A stretch of 18,143 nt of DNA from assembly GCA_021443235.1 (NCBI GenBank), contig JABUUJ010000006.1:1-18143 (forward strand). Reading direction: 5' to 3'. The notes beneath the pieces are model-generated. The model saw nothing but the letters and a program-made list of their open reading frames with translations, made no database searches and had not been told where the DNA came from. Within the stretch, counting starts at the first letter, position 1, and each line of letters begins with the position of its first letter. This stretch comes from Muribaculaceae bacterium (GTDB lineage Bacteria; Bacteroidota; Bacteroidia; Bacteroidales; Muribaculaceae). Of the stretch, positions 1-7,880 are shown piece after piece. The position numbers and the translations under genes were made by a program.

Positions 1-75
1 AAAAACCTGCTCGACATAAAATCAAAAATACTTCAAAATTCTAATGAACTATTTGGGTTAATAAATTCTTCCCTA

Positions 76-107
76 CAAAGTTACACATTTATCCAAAAAA
101 CTCCAAA
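76..107 (-). promoter_or_regulatory. Bacteroidota-type promoter for an off-window gene to the left
   Basis: Read on the minus strand there is TTTG (107-104), a 20-nt spacer, then TAACTTTG (83-76). This matches exactly the known Bacteroidota pattern of a -33 TTTG box and a -7 TANNTTTG box. It lies just past the nuoN terminator and points out of the window, so it probably drives the next minus-strand gene, with a leader of at least 60-70 nt. The box pair and spacing are the same as in the promoter upstream of nuoA. No coding region is visible in positions 1-140, which are AT-rich. Confidence 0.65.
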
Positions 108-140
108 TTTTCACATAATTATTGCGAGCAAGTTGACGGA

Positions 141-184
141 TCTTAAAAGAAACCGCCTGCCACGGGGTGGTGTGGCAGGCGGTT
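141..184 (-). terminator. Intrinsic terminator after nuoN
   Basis: Positions 151-163 and 172-184 are perfect reverse complements, giving a 13-bp GC-rich stem with an 8-nt loop. On the minus strand the second arm runs directly into TTTCTTTT. It begins about 30 bases downstream of the nuoN stop codon, and it is the only strong hairpin-plus-U-tract found downstream of any gene in the window. It marks the end of the nuo/atp gene cluster. Confidence 0.92.
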
Positions 185-213
185 GTGTATGGTTTTGACC
201 ACGAAGGTCGGCG

Positions 214-1674
214 TCAAATCATCGTGAAGATGTCGCTCACTGCCTCGCTCACACCCACAAGGTAGGTGTAAATGCAACTTGCAAGGCCAATGAGGATAAT
301 GCCCAGCGTGCACACAATCAACGACACGCGCTCGCCGCAGCCACACTTGAAGGTGGGGATGGCGCAGTCGTCCTGACGGATAAACATTGCCTTAACCACG
401 AGCAGGTAGTAGTAGAGCGAGATGATGGTGTTGATGAGCGCGATGAGCACAAGCACATAGATTGCCACGCTACCGGTCTTGCAGGCTCCCACAAAGATGA
501 AGAACTTGCTGAAGAAGCCGGCAAACGGCGGGATGCCGCCGAGCGAGAACATCGCGAGCATCATAGTGAAAGCGAGCCAGGGATTGGTCTTGAACAGGCC
601 GTTGTAGTCGTCGGTAGTAGTCTTGCCCGTCTGTCGCTCGATAGCGGCGATTACGCCGAAGGCGGCGAGGTTAGAGAAGATGTAGACGAGAACATAGTAC
701 ATCATCGACGCCATACCCAGCGCATTGGCGGCAATCACGCCCAGCATGATGTAGCCGGCCTGTGAGATTGACGAGTAGGCGAGGAAGCGCTTGAGGTTGC
801 GCTGACGCATCGCGAAGAGGTTGCCGATGGTGATGGTGAGGATGATGATGGCATAGAGCATCCACTGCCACACCTCGGCATAGGCGGCGCCGAAGCACTG
901 CACCATAATCACGAGGAACGAGAAGGCGGCGGCACCCTTGCTGATTACCGACAAATAGGCAGTAACAGCGGTGGGAGCGCCCTGATATACGTCGGCAGTC
1001 CACTGGTGGTAGGGCACGAGCGAGAGCTTGAACGCCACACCCGACATCACGAAGGCGATGGCAAGGATGAGCAGCGGGCTCTTCTCACCGATAAGGCTGG
1101 TGGCGATATCGTCGAAGTAGAGCGTGCCGGCGATGCCATAGACAAACGAGATGCCCAGCAGGAAAATCGCGCTCGAGAAGATGGCAGTGAACACATATTT
1201 GGCCGCAGCCTCGTGGCTCTCGTAGCGGTTTTTCTCAAACGCGGCGAGCGCAGCGATGGGTAGCGACGCCGTCTCGAGACCGAGCACGAAGAGCAGGAAG
1301 TGACGAGCCGAAATCATGAGGAACATGCCGAAGAGCGTGAGCAGCAACAGCTCGTAGAACTCGCCGCGACGCACGCTGACGAACTCGCTGTTGGTCCATC
1401 GGGCGGCCTGCAGCAGCACGATGAACATACCCACGTTGAGGATATTTTTCATTGCCCAGGTGGCCTCGTTGCACTCCATCATGCCACCGAAGGCACTGCC
1501 CAGCTGGCAGGGGATAAAGCAAATCGCGGTATATATCGCAAACAGCGCGGCAGTGAAGCCTGGAAGGGCACGCTGCGAGCGCTCAGGCATGAAAGTGTCG
1601 TAGATAAACACGAGCAAGAACACGAGCAGAAGGCCCATTTCCTGCGGCATCAATAAAAATTGAGAATAATCCAT
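214..1674 (-). CDS. nuoN: NADH-quinone oxidoreductase subunit N (proton-pumping antiporter-like subunit)
   Basis: This is a 486-residue polytopic inner-membrane protein of the Mrp-antiporter-like family, one of the three proton-translocating subunits of the complex I membrane arm. The family's key charged residues can be placed: Glu134 in LGLETASLP, Lys216 in AFKLSLVPYHQW, and Lys246 in SVISKGAAAF. The signature WTADVYQGAPTAV follows Lys216. Length matches bacterial NuoN (about 480-500). The start at 1674 directly precedes a hydrophobic first helix, and no Shine-Dalgarno is evident, as is usual in Bacteroidota. It is the last gene of the cluster, 39 bp after nuoM, with a terminator 30 bp past its stop. 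Confidence 0.97.
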   Translation of the reverse strand: MDYSQFLLMPQEMGLLLVFLLVFIYDTFMPERSQRALPGFTAALFAIYTAICFIPCQLGSAFGGMMECNEATWAMKNILNVGMFIVLLQAARWTNSEFVSVRRGEFYELLLLTLFGMFLMISARHFLLFVLGLETASLPIAALAAFEKNRYESHEAAAKYVFTAIFSSAIFLLGISFVYGIAGTLYFDDIATSLIGEKSPLLILAIAFVMSGVAFKLSLVPYHQWTADVYQGAPTAVTAYLSVISKGAAAFSFLVIMVQCFGAAYAEVWQWMLYAIIILTITIGNLFAMRQRNLKRFLAYSSISQAGYIMLGVIAANALGMASMMYYVLVYIFSNLAAFGVIAAIERQTGKTTTDDYNGLFKTNPWLAFTMMLAMFSLGGIPPFAGFFSKFFIFVGACKTGSVAIYVLVLIALINTIISLYYYLLVVKAMFIRQDDCAIPTFKCGCGERVSLIVCTLGIILIGLASCIYTYLVGVSEAVSDIFTMI

Positions 1675-1713
1675 ATCTGTTTTTCCAGTTTTTCTAATTC
1701 AACACTTTGTTCA

Positions 1714-3249
1714 TTACATGCCCACTACATTACCAAGAGCCTTGACAACGGGAAGGAAGCTGTCGCTGATGATATTGATGAAGAAATTGGGGAAGCAACC
1801 GATGATTGCCACGCACACGATGAGCACGGCGGTCGAGAAACGCTCGTCCCACGAGGCGTCGGTGAGCTCGCGGTGATGCTCGTTCTGAACCTCACCAAAG
1901 AGGAGCTTGCCCACAACACGCAGGATGTAGACCGCGGTAACCACGATAGAGCTGGCGCCCACGATAGTGAATACACGGTGGAACATATCGGGGTGCTGGA
2001 ACGAGCCCATGAAGATGGTCATCTCGGCAGCAAAGCCCGAGAGGCCCGGCAAGCCCAGCGACGCGAGACCCGCGATCACATAGCCCACGCCCAGGTAAGG
2101 CATGATGTGCATCATGCCGCCCATCTCGCGAATGTCGCGAGTGTGAGTGCGACCGTAAATCATACCGATGAGGGCGAAGAACAGGGCTGTCATCAAGCCG
2201 TGCGAGAGCATCTGGAGCACTGCACCTGTCATGGCAGTCTGGTTAAACATGAGGATGGCGAAGAGCACCATGCCGCAGTGCGACACCGATGAGTAGGCGT
2301 TGATATACTTGAGGTCGGTCTGCACACATGCGCTGAACGCGCCATAGATGATGCTGATGCCAGTGAGGGTGAGGAAAATCCAGCCCAGCTCGTTGGCGGC
2401 AAAAGGCATCAGGTAGATGGCGATGCGGAAGCAGCCATAACCTCCCAGCTTCATGAGCACGCCGGCATGCAGCATCGACACCGCTGTGGGCGCGCTGGCA
2501 TGGCCGTCGGGCGACCAAGTGTGGAAGGGGAACATCGCTCCGAGAACGCCAAAGCCTACAAACGCCATGGGGAAGAGATACATCTGCCAGTCGTGAGGCA
2601 CGGCGTTGTTTTGCGCGATTTGGAGGATATTCATTGTGAGGGGCTGTCCTTGTGGAGCCGAGTGCATGTAGATGCCAATGAGGGCGAGCATGAGGAATGC
2701 CGAGCCACCCATCAGCATGAGCGTGAGCTTCATAGCGCTGTAGTTCTTGTTGCCGCTGCCCCACACTCCAATGAGAAGGTACATGGGGATGAGCGCCACC
2801 TCATAGAACATGAACATGGTGAACAGGTCGATCGAGATGAAGAACCCGAACACACCAGTCGAGAGAAGGAAGAACCACAGGAAGAACTGCTTGGGAAGCG
2901 GGTTCATCTTCCACGAGGCAAACACGCCCGCAAAGACGATGAACGCCGATAGCAGAATCATTACCACCGACACACCGTCGACACCCAGAGCAAGCTCAAT
3001 GTTGAGCGGGGCATACCACGACACCTTGCTGAGCAAAATCATCTCGCTGGTGTCGCCAGCGCCACGCGCCTGCAAGAAGATGCACACCAGCCACAGAGCC
3101 AGCGCCACCAGCACAGTAGCGCCAGTTGCGGCGACGGCGCGAATGGCATTCATGCCCTTGTTGTTGCACAGTGCGAGACCGCCCAGCGTGAGCACGGGCA
3201 CTATGACGAAATAAATGAGAATATTATTCAGTATTTCCATAATAGTCAT
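1714..3249 (-). CDS. nuoM: NADH-quinone oxidoreductase subunit M (antiporter-like)
   Basis: This 511-residue polytopic membrane protein is the middle antiporter-like pump of complex I. Conserved parts include Glu150 in FMFYEVALIPMYLLIGVWG, the block FPFHTWSPDGHASAPTAVSM at about 240-259, and Lys267 in HAGVLMKLGGYG. The segment before the HTW block reads GFGVLGAMFPFH. From remembered alignments, Leu236 sits where E. coli-type NuoM has its central pumping lysine (see findings). Two starts are possible: Met1 at 3249, or Met4 at 3240 (MEILNN), which better resembles a normal NuoM N-terminus. It follows nuoL by 22 bp and precedes nuoN by 39 bp. Confidence 0.96.
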   Translation of the reverse strand: MTIMEILNNILIYFVIVPVLTLGGLALCNNKGMNAIRAVAATGATVLVALALWLVCIFLQARGAGDTSEMILLSKVSWYAPLNIELALGVDGVSVVMILLSAFIVFAGVFASWKMNPLPKQFFLWFFLLSTGVFGFFISIDLFTMFMFYEVALIPMYLLIGVWGSGNKNYSAMKLTLMLMGGSAFLMLALIGIYMHSAPQGQPLTMNILQIAQNNAVPHDWQMYLFPMAFVGFGVLGAMFPFHTWSPDGHASAPTAVSMLHAGVLMKLGGYGCFRIAIYLMPFAANELGWIFLTLTGISIIYGAFSACVQTDLKYINAYSSVSHCGMVLFAILMFNQTAMTGAVLQMLSHGLMTALFFALIGMIYGRTHTRDIREMGGMMHIMPYLGVGYVIAGLASLGLPGLSGFAAEMTIFMGSFQHPDMFHRVFTIVGASSIVVTAVYILRVVGKLLFGEVQNEHHRELTDASWDERFSTAVLIVCVAIIGCFPNFFINIISDSFLPVVKALGNVVGM

Positions 3250-3271
3250 TGAGTTTTCAAGCCGTTCAACA

Positions 3272-5263
3272 TTATATTAACACACACACCATGCTCACTA
3301 CAGCGATGAGCAGCGCGCCCATGATGTAGAGATATACATAACCCTGAATGCTACCCGACTGCAAGCGGCGTATGCCATAGGCAGCCTGGTTAGTTGCATC
3401 GGCAAGAAGGTTCATGAAGCCGTCGATAAACTTGCGGTCGAACCATGCAATGGGCACACACACGGCCTTGAAGATGACCTTGTGGGTGATGAACTGATAG
3501 AGCTCGTCCATGTAGAAGCGGTGGTAGGCCGCATTCCACAGGCCGCTGAAGGCATTCTTCATCTTGGCGGGAAGCGCGTTCTCCTTATAGTACATGACTG
3601 TGGCGAGCGCGATGCCCACGCAAGCTATTGCCACACTTGTGCCAGCCACCGTCCAGTTGAGCTGGGTGTGCAGCGCGGCGCCGTCCCATGTCACGAGGTC
3701 GTGCATTGGCACGAAGCCCGCCACACACGAGATGGCACCTAATATGATAAGAGGCACGGTCATTGTCCACACCTGGTCGGCAGGACGATGCTCGGTGTGC
3801 ACCTTGTGCTCCTTCCAGAAGAAGATGAGGTAGTAGATGCGGAACATGTAGAACGCGGTGAGACCGGCTACCATCGACATCCAGATGCCCCAGCCCAGAC
3901 CCTTCTCGTAGCAAGCCACGAGAATCTCGTCCTTAGACCAGAATCCAGCGAAGGGAGGAATGCCGGCAATCGCCAGACATCCAATGAGGAAGGCGATGCT
4001 CGTGATGGGCATATACTTGTGCAAGCCGTGCATGTCGTCGTTCTCGTTGCTGTGCACAGCGTGGATAATGGCACCGGCACACAAGAAGAGCAGTGCCTTG
4101 AACATAGCGTGGGTGAACAGGTGGAACATCGACGCCATGTAGCCAAGGCCGTAGCCGTGGTGAATCTCGATGAGGCCCTCTTGCGAGGCACTCACGGCGA
4201 GCGAGGTCATCATGAACGCAATCTGCGAAATAGTCGAGAACGCCAGCGCGCGCTTGATGTCGCTCTGCACACAGGCAATGGCGGCGGCATAGAACGCGGT
4301 GAACGCGCCAACGACGCAAATCACCTCCATCGCGCCCTGCTCAATCACATAGAGCGGGAACAGACGCGCTACCAGGAACACACCAGCCACAACCATCGTA
4401 GCGGCGTGGATGAGAGCCGAAACAGGGGTGGGACCCTCCATTGCGTCGGGCAGCCAGATGTGCAGCGGGTACATCGCACTCTTGCCGGCACCGCCAATGA
4501 AGATGAACGTGAGCGCCCAAGCCATTACCGAGCAACCCATGAAAGTGGCTCCACCGGCACTGGTGATAGCCGTCTGGGCAGCCTCCATACTGTCGGTCAT
4601 GCCCACCATGCCGTTCTGGTTGAAGAAGTCGAACGTGCCGGTGTAGAAGCTCAGGATCATGATACCCAAGAGGAAGAACAAGTCGGCCAAACGGGTAACG
4701 ATGAACGCTTTTTTAGAGGCATGAATGGCAGCGGGGCTGTGATAATAGAAACCGATGAGCAGGTAAGACGAAACGCCCACCATCTCAAAGAAGATAAAAA
4801 TCTGGAACAAGTTGGTAGCCACCACAAGGCCCAGCATCGAGAACGTGAACAGCGCGAGGTCGGCATAGAAGCGCTGGAAACCCTTCTCGGGGTGTCCGTG
4901 ATGGTCGCTCATGTATCCCAAGCTGTAGAGGTGCACCATCATCGAGATTGTGGTGATGACCACCAGCATCATGGCGGCGATGGGGTCGAGAGCGATGCCC
5001 ATGCGCGCCACGAGGGTGTCGGTAAACGAGAGCCAGTCGGGATTAAAGACGATAACTGCCTTGCGCACACCGTCGACCACCTGCGGCCCGTCGCCAAAGA
5101 AATAGGTGAGCGCGACGCCATAGGCCAGCACGGTAGTTACGAGCATACCCAGCACACCCAGCACACCAGTGAGTTTTCTACCCATTTTCACTCCTGCCAG
5201 TCCCAGGAAGAAGAACATGAACAGGGGAATTGCAACAACTGCTATAGTTAAACTTAGTGGCAT
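3272..5263 (-). CDS. nuoL: NADH-quinone oxidoreductase subunit L (distal antiporter-like subunit)
   Basis: This 663-residue protein is the terminal proton pump of the membrane arm, which also carries the long lateral helix. Visible family features are Glu160 in FFEMVGVSSYLLIGFYY and Lys261 opening the near-universal block GKSAMYPLHIWLPDAMEGPT (about 261-279), followed by PVSALIHAATMV. IPPFAGFWSKDEI, the late-helix signature, is present. The C-terminal 150 residues, with a final hydrophobic helix, fit the lateral-helix region and anchor. Length is slightly above E. coli NuoL (613). It lies 5 bp from nuoK, consistent with translational coupling. Confidence 0.97.
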   Translation of the reverse strand: MPLSLTIAVVAIPLFMFFFLGLAGVKMGRKLTGVLGVLGMLVTTVLAYGVALTYFFGDGPQVVDGVRKAVIVFNPDWLSFTDTLVARMGIALDPIAAMMLVVITTISMMVHLYSLGYMSDHHGHPEKGFQRFYADLALFTFSMLGLVVATNLFQIFIFFEMVGVSSYLLIGFYYHSPAAIHASKKAFIVTRLADLFFLLGIMILSFYTGTFDFFNQNGMVGMTDSMEAAQTAITSAGGATFMGCSVMAWALTFIFIGGAGKSAMYPLHIWLPDAMEGPTPVSALIHAATMVVAGVFLVARLFPLYVIEQGAMEVICVVGAFTAFYAAAIACVQSDIKRALAFSTISQIAFMMTSLAVSASQEGLIEIHHGYGLGYMASMFHLFTHAMFKALLFLCAGAIIHAVHSNENDDMHGLHKYMPITSIAFLIGCLAIAGIPPFAGFWSKDEILVACYEKGLGWGIWMSMVAGLTAFYMFRIYYLIFFWKEHKVHTEHRPADQVWTMTVPLIILGAISCVAGFVPMHDLVTWDGAALHTQLNWTVAGTSVAIACVGIALATVMYYKENALPAKMKNAFSGLWNAAYHRFYMDELYQFITHKVIFKAVCVPIAWFDRKFIDGFMNLLADATNQAAYGIRRLQSGSIQGYVYLYIMGALLIAVVSMVCVLI

Positions 5264-5268
5264 AATCG

Positions 5269-5580
5269 TTAGAATTTCAGCTTATTGATTTCGTTGATAT
5301 CCACCTTGCGGGCAATGCGGAACACATTGATGATGATAGCCAGCGCAAGAGCTGTCTCGGCAGCGGCAAGCGCGATGGCAAACAAGGTGAAGAACATTCC
5401 CTCGAAGTGTCCGGGGAACAGAAATCGGTTAAACACAACAAAGTTGATGTCGACCGAGTTGAGCATCAACTCGAGCGAGATCATGATTGCAATCATATTC
5501 TTGCGGGTGAGGAACCCGTAAACGCCGCAGCCAAACATGATGAGGCTGGGGATTAAATACATTAACAAAGTCAAGTTCAT
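5269..5580 (-). CDS. nuoK: NADH-quinone oxidoreductase subunit K
   Basis: This 103-residue protein has three membrane helices and is homologous to MrpC/ND4L. It carries both intramembrane glutamates of the family, Glu37 in SLELMLNSVDINFV and Glu75 in AAAETALALAI, which form part of the central hydrophilic axis for proton transfer. Length matches bacterial NuoK (about 100-105). The first methionine, MNLTLLMYLIPSL, leads straight into helix 1. It sits 21 bp after nuoJ and 5 bp before nuoL, the standard J-K-L order. Confidence 0.97.
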   Translation of the reverse strand: MNLTLLMYLIPSLIMFGCGVYGFLTRKNMIAIMISLELMLNSVDINFVVFNRFLFPGHFEGMFFTLFAIALAAAETALALAIIINVFRIARKVDINEINKLKF

Positions 5581-5601
5581 AGTGCTTCTCTCCTTTCTTT
5601 A

Positions 5602-6117
5602 TTAACGACGACGGGCAATAACCACACCACCAATGATGCAAGCGAGCAACAACACACTGATTGCCTCAAACGGCAGCAAGTAACCATACTTGTCGGTGCT
5701 GAGCAAGAAATGGCCCAGACGCTCGATGGTGATGCTGCCATCGCCTGTGAGCTCCTTGCCGCAGAAGGCGCAGTAGCTAAACAGCGCATAACCGCAGGCA
5801 GCCACACCCAGCAGCGCGGCACTCAGGCCCAGCCAGCGACGATGCACGTCGAGGGCGGCGGCGTCCTTACCCGGCTTGTGAGTGAGCAGGATCGAGAACA
5901 CAAAAAGCACGACTATGCCACCGGCATACACGGCGATTTGCACTGTGCCCAGGAACTGATAGTCGAGCTGGAAATAGAGCAACGCCGTTGCAAACAGCAC
6001 AAACAGCAGGTAGGTAGCCGAGCGCAGCATCTTGCGAGTGGTAACCGTCAGCACCGAGAAAACGATGATTGAGATTACAATCACGAAATACATTAAGATA
6101 TTTCCTACTGATTCCAT
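5602..6117 (-). CDS. nuoJ: NADH-quinone oxidoreductase subunit J
   Basis: This 171-residue membrane protein (ND6-like) has about five hydrophobic segments. The characteristic block is RSATYLLFVLFATALLYFQL followed by the helix-3 motif VQIAVYAGGIVVLFVF, which in complex I contains the pi-bulge region that couples quinone chemistry to the pumps. It ends in a short basic tail (ARRR), which is cytoplasmic by the positive-inside rule. The start at 6117 is 1 bp from the nuoI stop region, indicating tight coupling with nuoI; nuoK follows after 21 bp. Confidence 0.95.
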   Translation of the reverse strand: MESVGNILMYFVIVISIIVFSVLTVTTRKMLRSATYLLFVLFATALLYFQLDYQFLGTVQIAVYAGGIVVLFVFSILLTHKPGKDAAALDVHRRWLGLSAALLGVAACGYALFSYCAFCGKELTGDGSITIERLGHFLLSTDKYGYLLPFEAISVLLLACIIGGVVIARRR

Positions 6118-6118
6118 A

Positions 6119-6727
6119 TTATTGATTTTCTTTATTTTCGGGTTTAGTTTCCTCGACAGCCTTGGGAGCCTCGGCGGCGGCAGGCTCAGCTGCGGGCTTG
6201 GCGGCGGGGGCCTCGGCCTTGGGAGCCTCAGCCTTGGGTGCCTCGGCTGGTGCTACGGGCTTGGGGGCGGGCTCTTCCTTCTCGGGGAGGTAGTTGAGCT
6301 GCTTCACCAGCGCCTGGCGAGTGAACACTGCCTGCTCGAAGTCGTTGCTGAAGGCGATAGCGTCTTTGGCGCACGACTCGACACACAGTCCGCAGAATGT
6401 GCAGCTGCCCAGGTCGTAGATATACTTGTCGAGTTTCATTTTCTTCTTGCCGTCGGGCTGTTCAACCATCTTGGTCTCAATCTTGATGGTGCCGTTGGGG
6501 CAGTTGCGCTCGCACATGCGGCATCCTATGCAGCTGTGGTTGCCGTCCTCGTCATAGACAAACTGCAGCGTTGCCCTGAATCGCTCAGGGATGTTGAGCG
6601 TAGCCCTGTTTTCGGGATACTGCTCGGTAACCTTAGCCGTCACGAGCTCCTTGCCCGTAACTTGCATGCCCTTGATAAGGCTGTGCAGGCCTTGAAAAAG
6701 GGAGGTAAAATACTCCTTAATATTCAT
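6119..6727 (-). CDS. nuoI: NADH-quinone oxidoreductase subunit I (2x[4Fe-4S]) with an Ala/Pro/Glu/Lys tail
   Basis: This 202-residue ferredoxin-like subunit carries clusters N6a and N6b, which pass electrons to N2 in NuoB. The first motif is C66-IG-C69-RM-C72-ERN-C76-P. The second is C109-TF-C112-GL-C115-VES-C119, followed by Ala rather than the usual Pro. Residues about 149-202 form a low-complexity tail built from repeated EAPKA / APAAKPA units; it is absent from E. coli-type NuoI and is probably disordered. This is the first nuo gene after the embedded ATP synthase genes, separated from atpG by 158 bp and from nuoJ by 1 bp. Confidence 0.96.
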   Translation of the reverse strand: MNIKEYFTSLFQGLHSLIKGMQVTGKELVTAKVTEQYPENRATLNIPERFRATLQFVYDEDGNHSCIGCRMCERNCPNGTIKIETKMVEQPDGKKKMKLDKYIYDLGSCTFCGLCVESCAKDAIAFSNDFEQAVFTRQALVKQLNYLPEKEEPAPKPVAPAEAPKAEAPKAEAPAAKPAAEPAAAEAPKAVEETKPENKENQ

Positions 6728-6885
6728 AAAATCGTTGAAGTGTATTTTGTTGTTATTATTATTGTCAAGTTTGTGGCGTCACACGACCACACAGGGAAGG
6801 CTGTGTCCCCTGAGAGGTTGTGAGAGGCGTGCGACCAGCCGCCACTGCCCCACTCCAGGGCCGCGGCGTGCCCGAGGTCGCGGCA
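6728..6885. other. atpG-nuoI spacer, site of return from atp to nuo genes
   Basis: This is a 158-bp spacer with two parts. The atpG-proximal part (about 6820-6885) is GC-rich. The nuoI-proximal part (6728-6775) is AT-rich. Small hairpins occur at 6789-6806 (ACACAG/CTGTGT, 6-nt loop) and 6861-6883 (CCGCG/CGCGG), but neither has a U-tract on the minus strand, so neither looks like a terminator. A weak promoter-like pair (CTTG at 6769-6766 and TACACTTC at 6744-6737) would start transcription almost on the nuoI ATG and is not convincing. Confidence 0.5.
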
Positions 6886-7770
6886 TCAGCGCTGCACCTG
6901 TCCGCCGATGATGTCGAGCAGCTCGGTGGTGATGCCCTGCTGGCGCAGCTTGTTGTACTCGAGGTTGAGTGCCTCGAGCAGCTCGCTGGCATTGTCGCTG
7001 GCGGTCTGCATAGCCATCACGCGAGTGGCCTGCTCACTGGCAGCGCTCTCGGTGAAGACCTCCTGCACCATGGCGCGCACGTGCAGCGGGAGCACGCTCT
7101 CGAAGATTGCCGAGGCGCTGGGCTCGAACAGGCAGGGGCTATTGGCCGCGCGAGCGTCGATTTCCTGAGCCAGGGTCTTATAACTCACTGGCAGCAGTTG
7201 CTCGCGAGTGAAAATCTGCTTGCTGGTGCTCTTGAAGTGCATGTAGAGAAGCTCCACGCGGTCCCACTCCTTGCTCAGGAAGCGGTCCTTGAGCATCTCG
7301 GTGAACGCCGACAGCTCGTCGACATCGCTGCGGGTATTGATGGGTGCGTTGACCACGTCAATGCCGTTGCCGGCGATTTTGTGAGCGGCCTTGGCGAGTT
7401 TCTTTCCCACGGGCACGATGGTGATTTTCACGTTGTTGCCGTGAGTGTCGCGCAGGTTGTTGATAATAGCAAGCAGTTGCTTGAAAATATTGATGTTGAA
7501 AGCGCCGCACAAGCCATCGTCGCTACCAAAGGCAACCAGAGCGATGCTCTTTACCTCACGTTCGGCGATGAGTGGCGAGTCGAACTCCTGATCGGTGACG
7601 AGCAGGTGGCTGATTATGCTCTGCACCATGTCGCGAAAAGGCAATAGGCGCTGCAACTGCGAGGTTGCCTTGCGCATCTTGGCCGATGAAATCATCTTCA
7701 TCGCGCTGGTGGTTTTCTGTGTCGATGATACCGAGCCAATGCGGCTCTTTAATTCTCTTAATGTTGACAT
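6886..7770 (-). CDS. atpG: F1Fo ATP synthase subunit gamma
   Basis: This 294-residue central-stalk rotor subunit links the c-ring to the alpha3beta3 head. The N-terminal helix has the family pattern LRELKSRIGSVSSTQKTTSA followed by MKMISSAKMRKA. The C-terminal helix has RVMAMQTASDNASELLEALN and ends ITTELLDIIGGQVQR, the paired coiled-coil helices that form the axle. Length is normal (about 285-295). It follows atpA, the normal Bacteroidota order, but across a 245-bp spacer holding a composite repeat and hairpins. The other spacers in the atp set are 75 bp or less. Confidence 0.97.
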   Translation of the reverse strand: MSTLRELKSRIGSVSSTQKTTSAMKMISSAKMRKATSQLQRLLPFRDMVQSIISHLLVTDQEFDSPLIAEREVKSIALVAFGSDDGLCGAFNINIFKQLLAIINNLRDTHGNNVKITIVPVGKKLAKAAHKIAGNGIDVVNAPINTRSDVDELSAFTEMLKDRFLSKEWDRVELLYMHFKSTSKQIFTREQLLPVSYKTLAQEIDARAANSPCLFEPSASAIFESVLPLHVRAMVQEVFTESAASEQATRVMAMQTASDNASELLEALNLEYNKLRQQGITTELLDIIGGQVQR

Positions 7771-7820
7771 ATCTTAATGATACCTCAGTAAAAAGTGTCT
7801 TTTTTTGTGTTACCCGGCCA

Positions 7821-7865
7821 CTGCCTGCGTGCCCCGCGATTGACGGTGGCACGCAGCAGCGCGGG
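7821..7865. other. Interleaved GC-rich inverted repeats between atpA and atpG
   Basis: A 9-bp stem pairs 7825-7833 (CTGCGTGCC) with 7848-7856 (GGCACGCAG), and can be extended by 3 bp (7821-7823 with 7857-7859) past a one-base bulge. A second 6-bp pairing, 7833-7838 (CCCGCG) with 7860-7865 (CGCGGG), interleaves with it, so the two are alternative folds or could form a pseudoknot. No U-tract follows on the minus strand, so this is not a standard terminator. It lies in the 5' region of atpG and could act on RNA processing or translation; that role is inference only. Confidence 0.45.
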
Positions 7866-7880
7866 CTGTTAATTTTGGGT

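Noticed and set aside
1..140. Small gene at the left edge
   Set aside because: The stretch is AT-rich with frequent stops on both strands; only the leftward promoter at 76-107 can be supported.
3788..5251. Plus-strand open frame of 487 codons opposite nuoL, and similar long plus-strand frames opposite other genes
   Set aside because: They are antisense shadows of GC-biased membrane protein genes: His/Glu/Arg-rich low-complexity translations, no recognisable domain, and complete overlap with a clear family member on the minus strand.
6737..6769. Promoter directly upstream of nuoI (CTTG and TACACTTC, or TTGACA in a sigma-70 reading)
   Set aside because: The -7-like box has two mismatches and would start transcription only a few bases before the ATG. 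The TTGACA match is not the consensus used in Bacteroidota.
7821..7865. Intrinsic terminator between atpA and atpG
   Set aside because: The stem is good, but the minus strand after it reads GGCAGTGGCC rather than a U-tract, so termination toward atpG is not supported.
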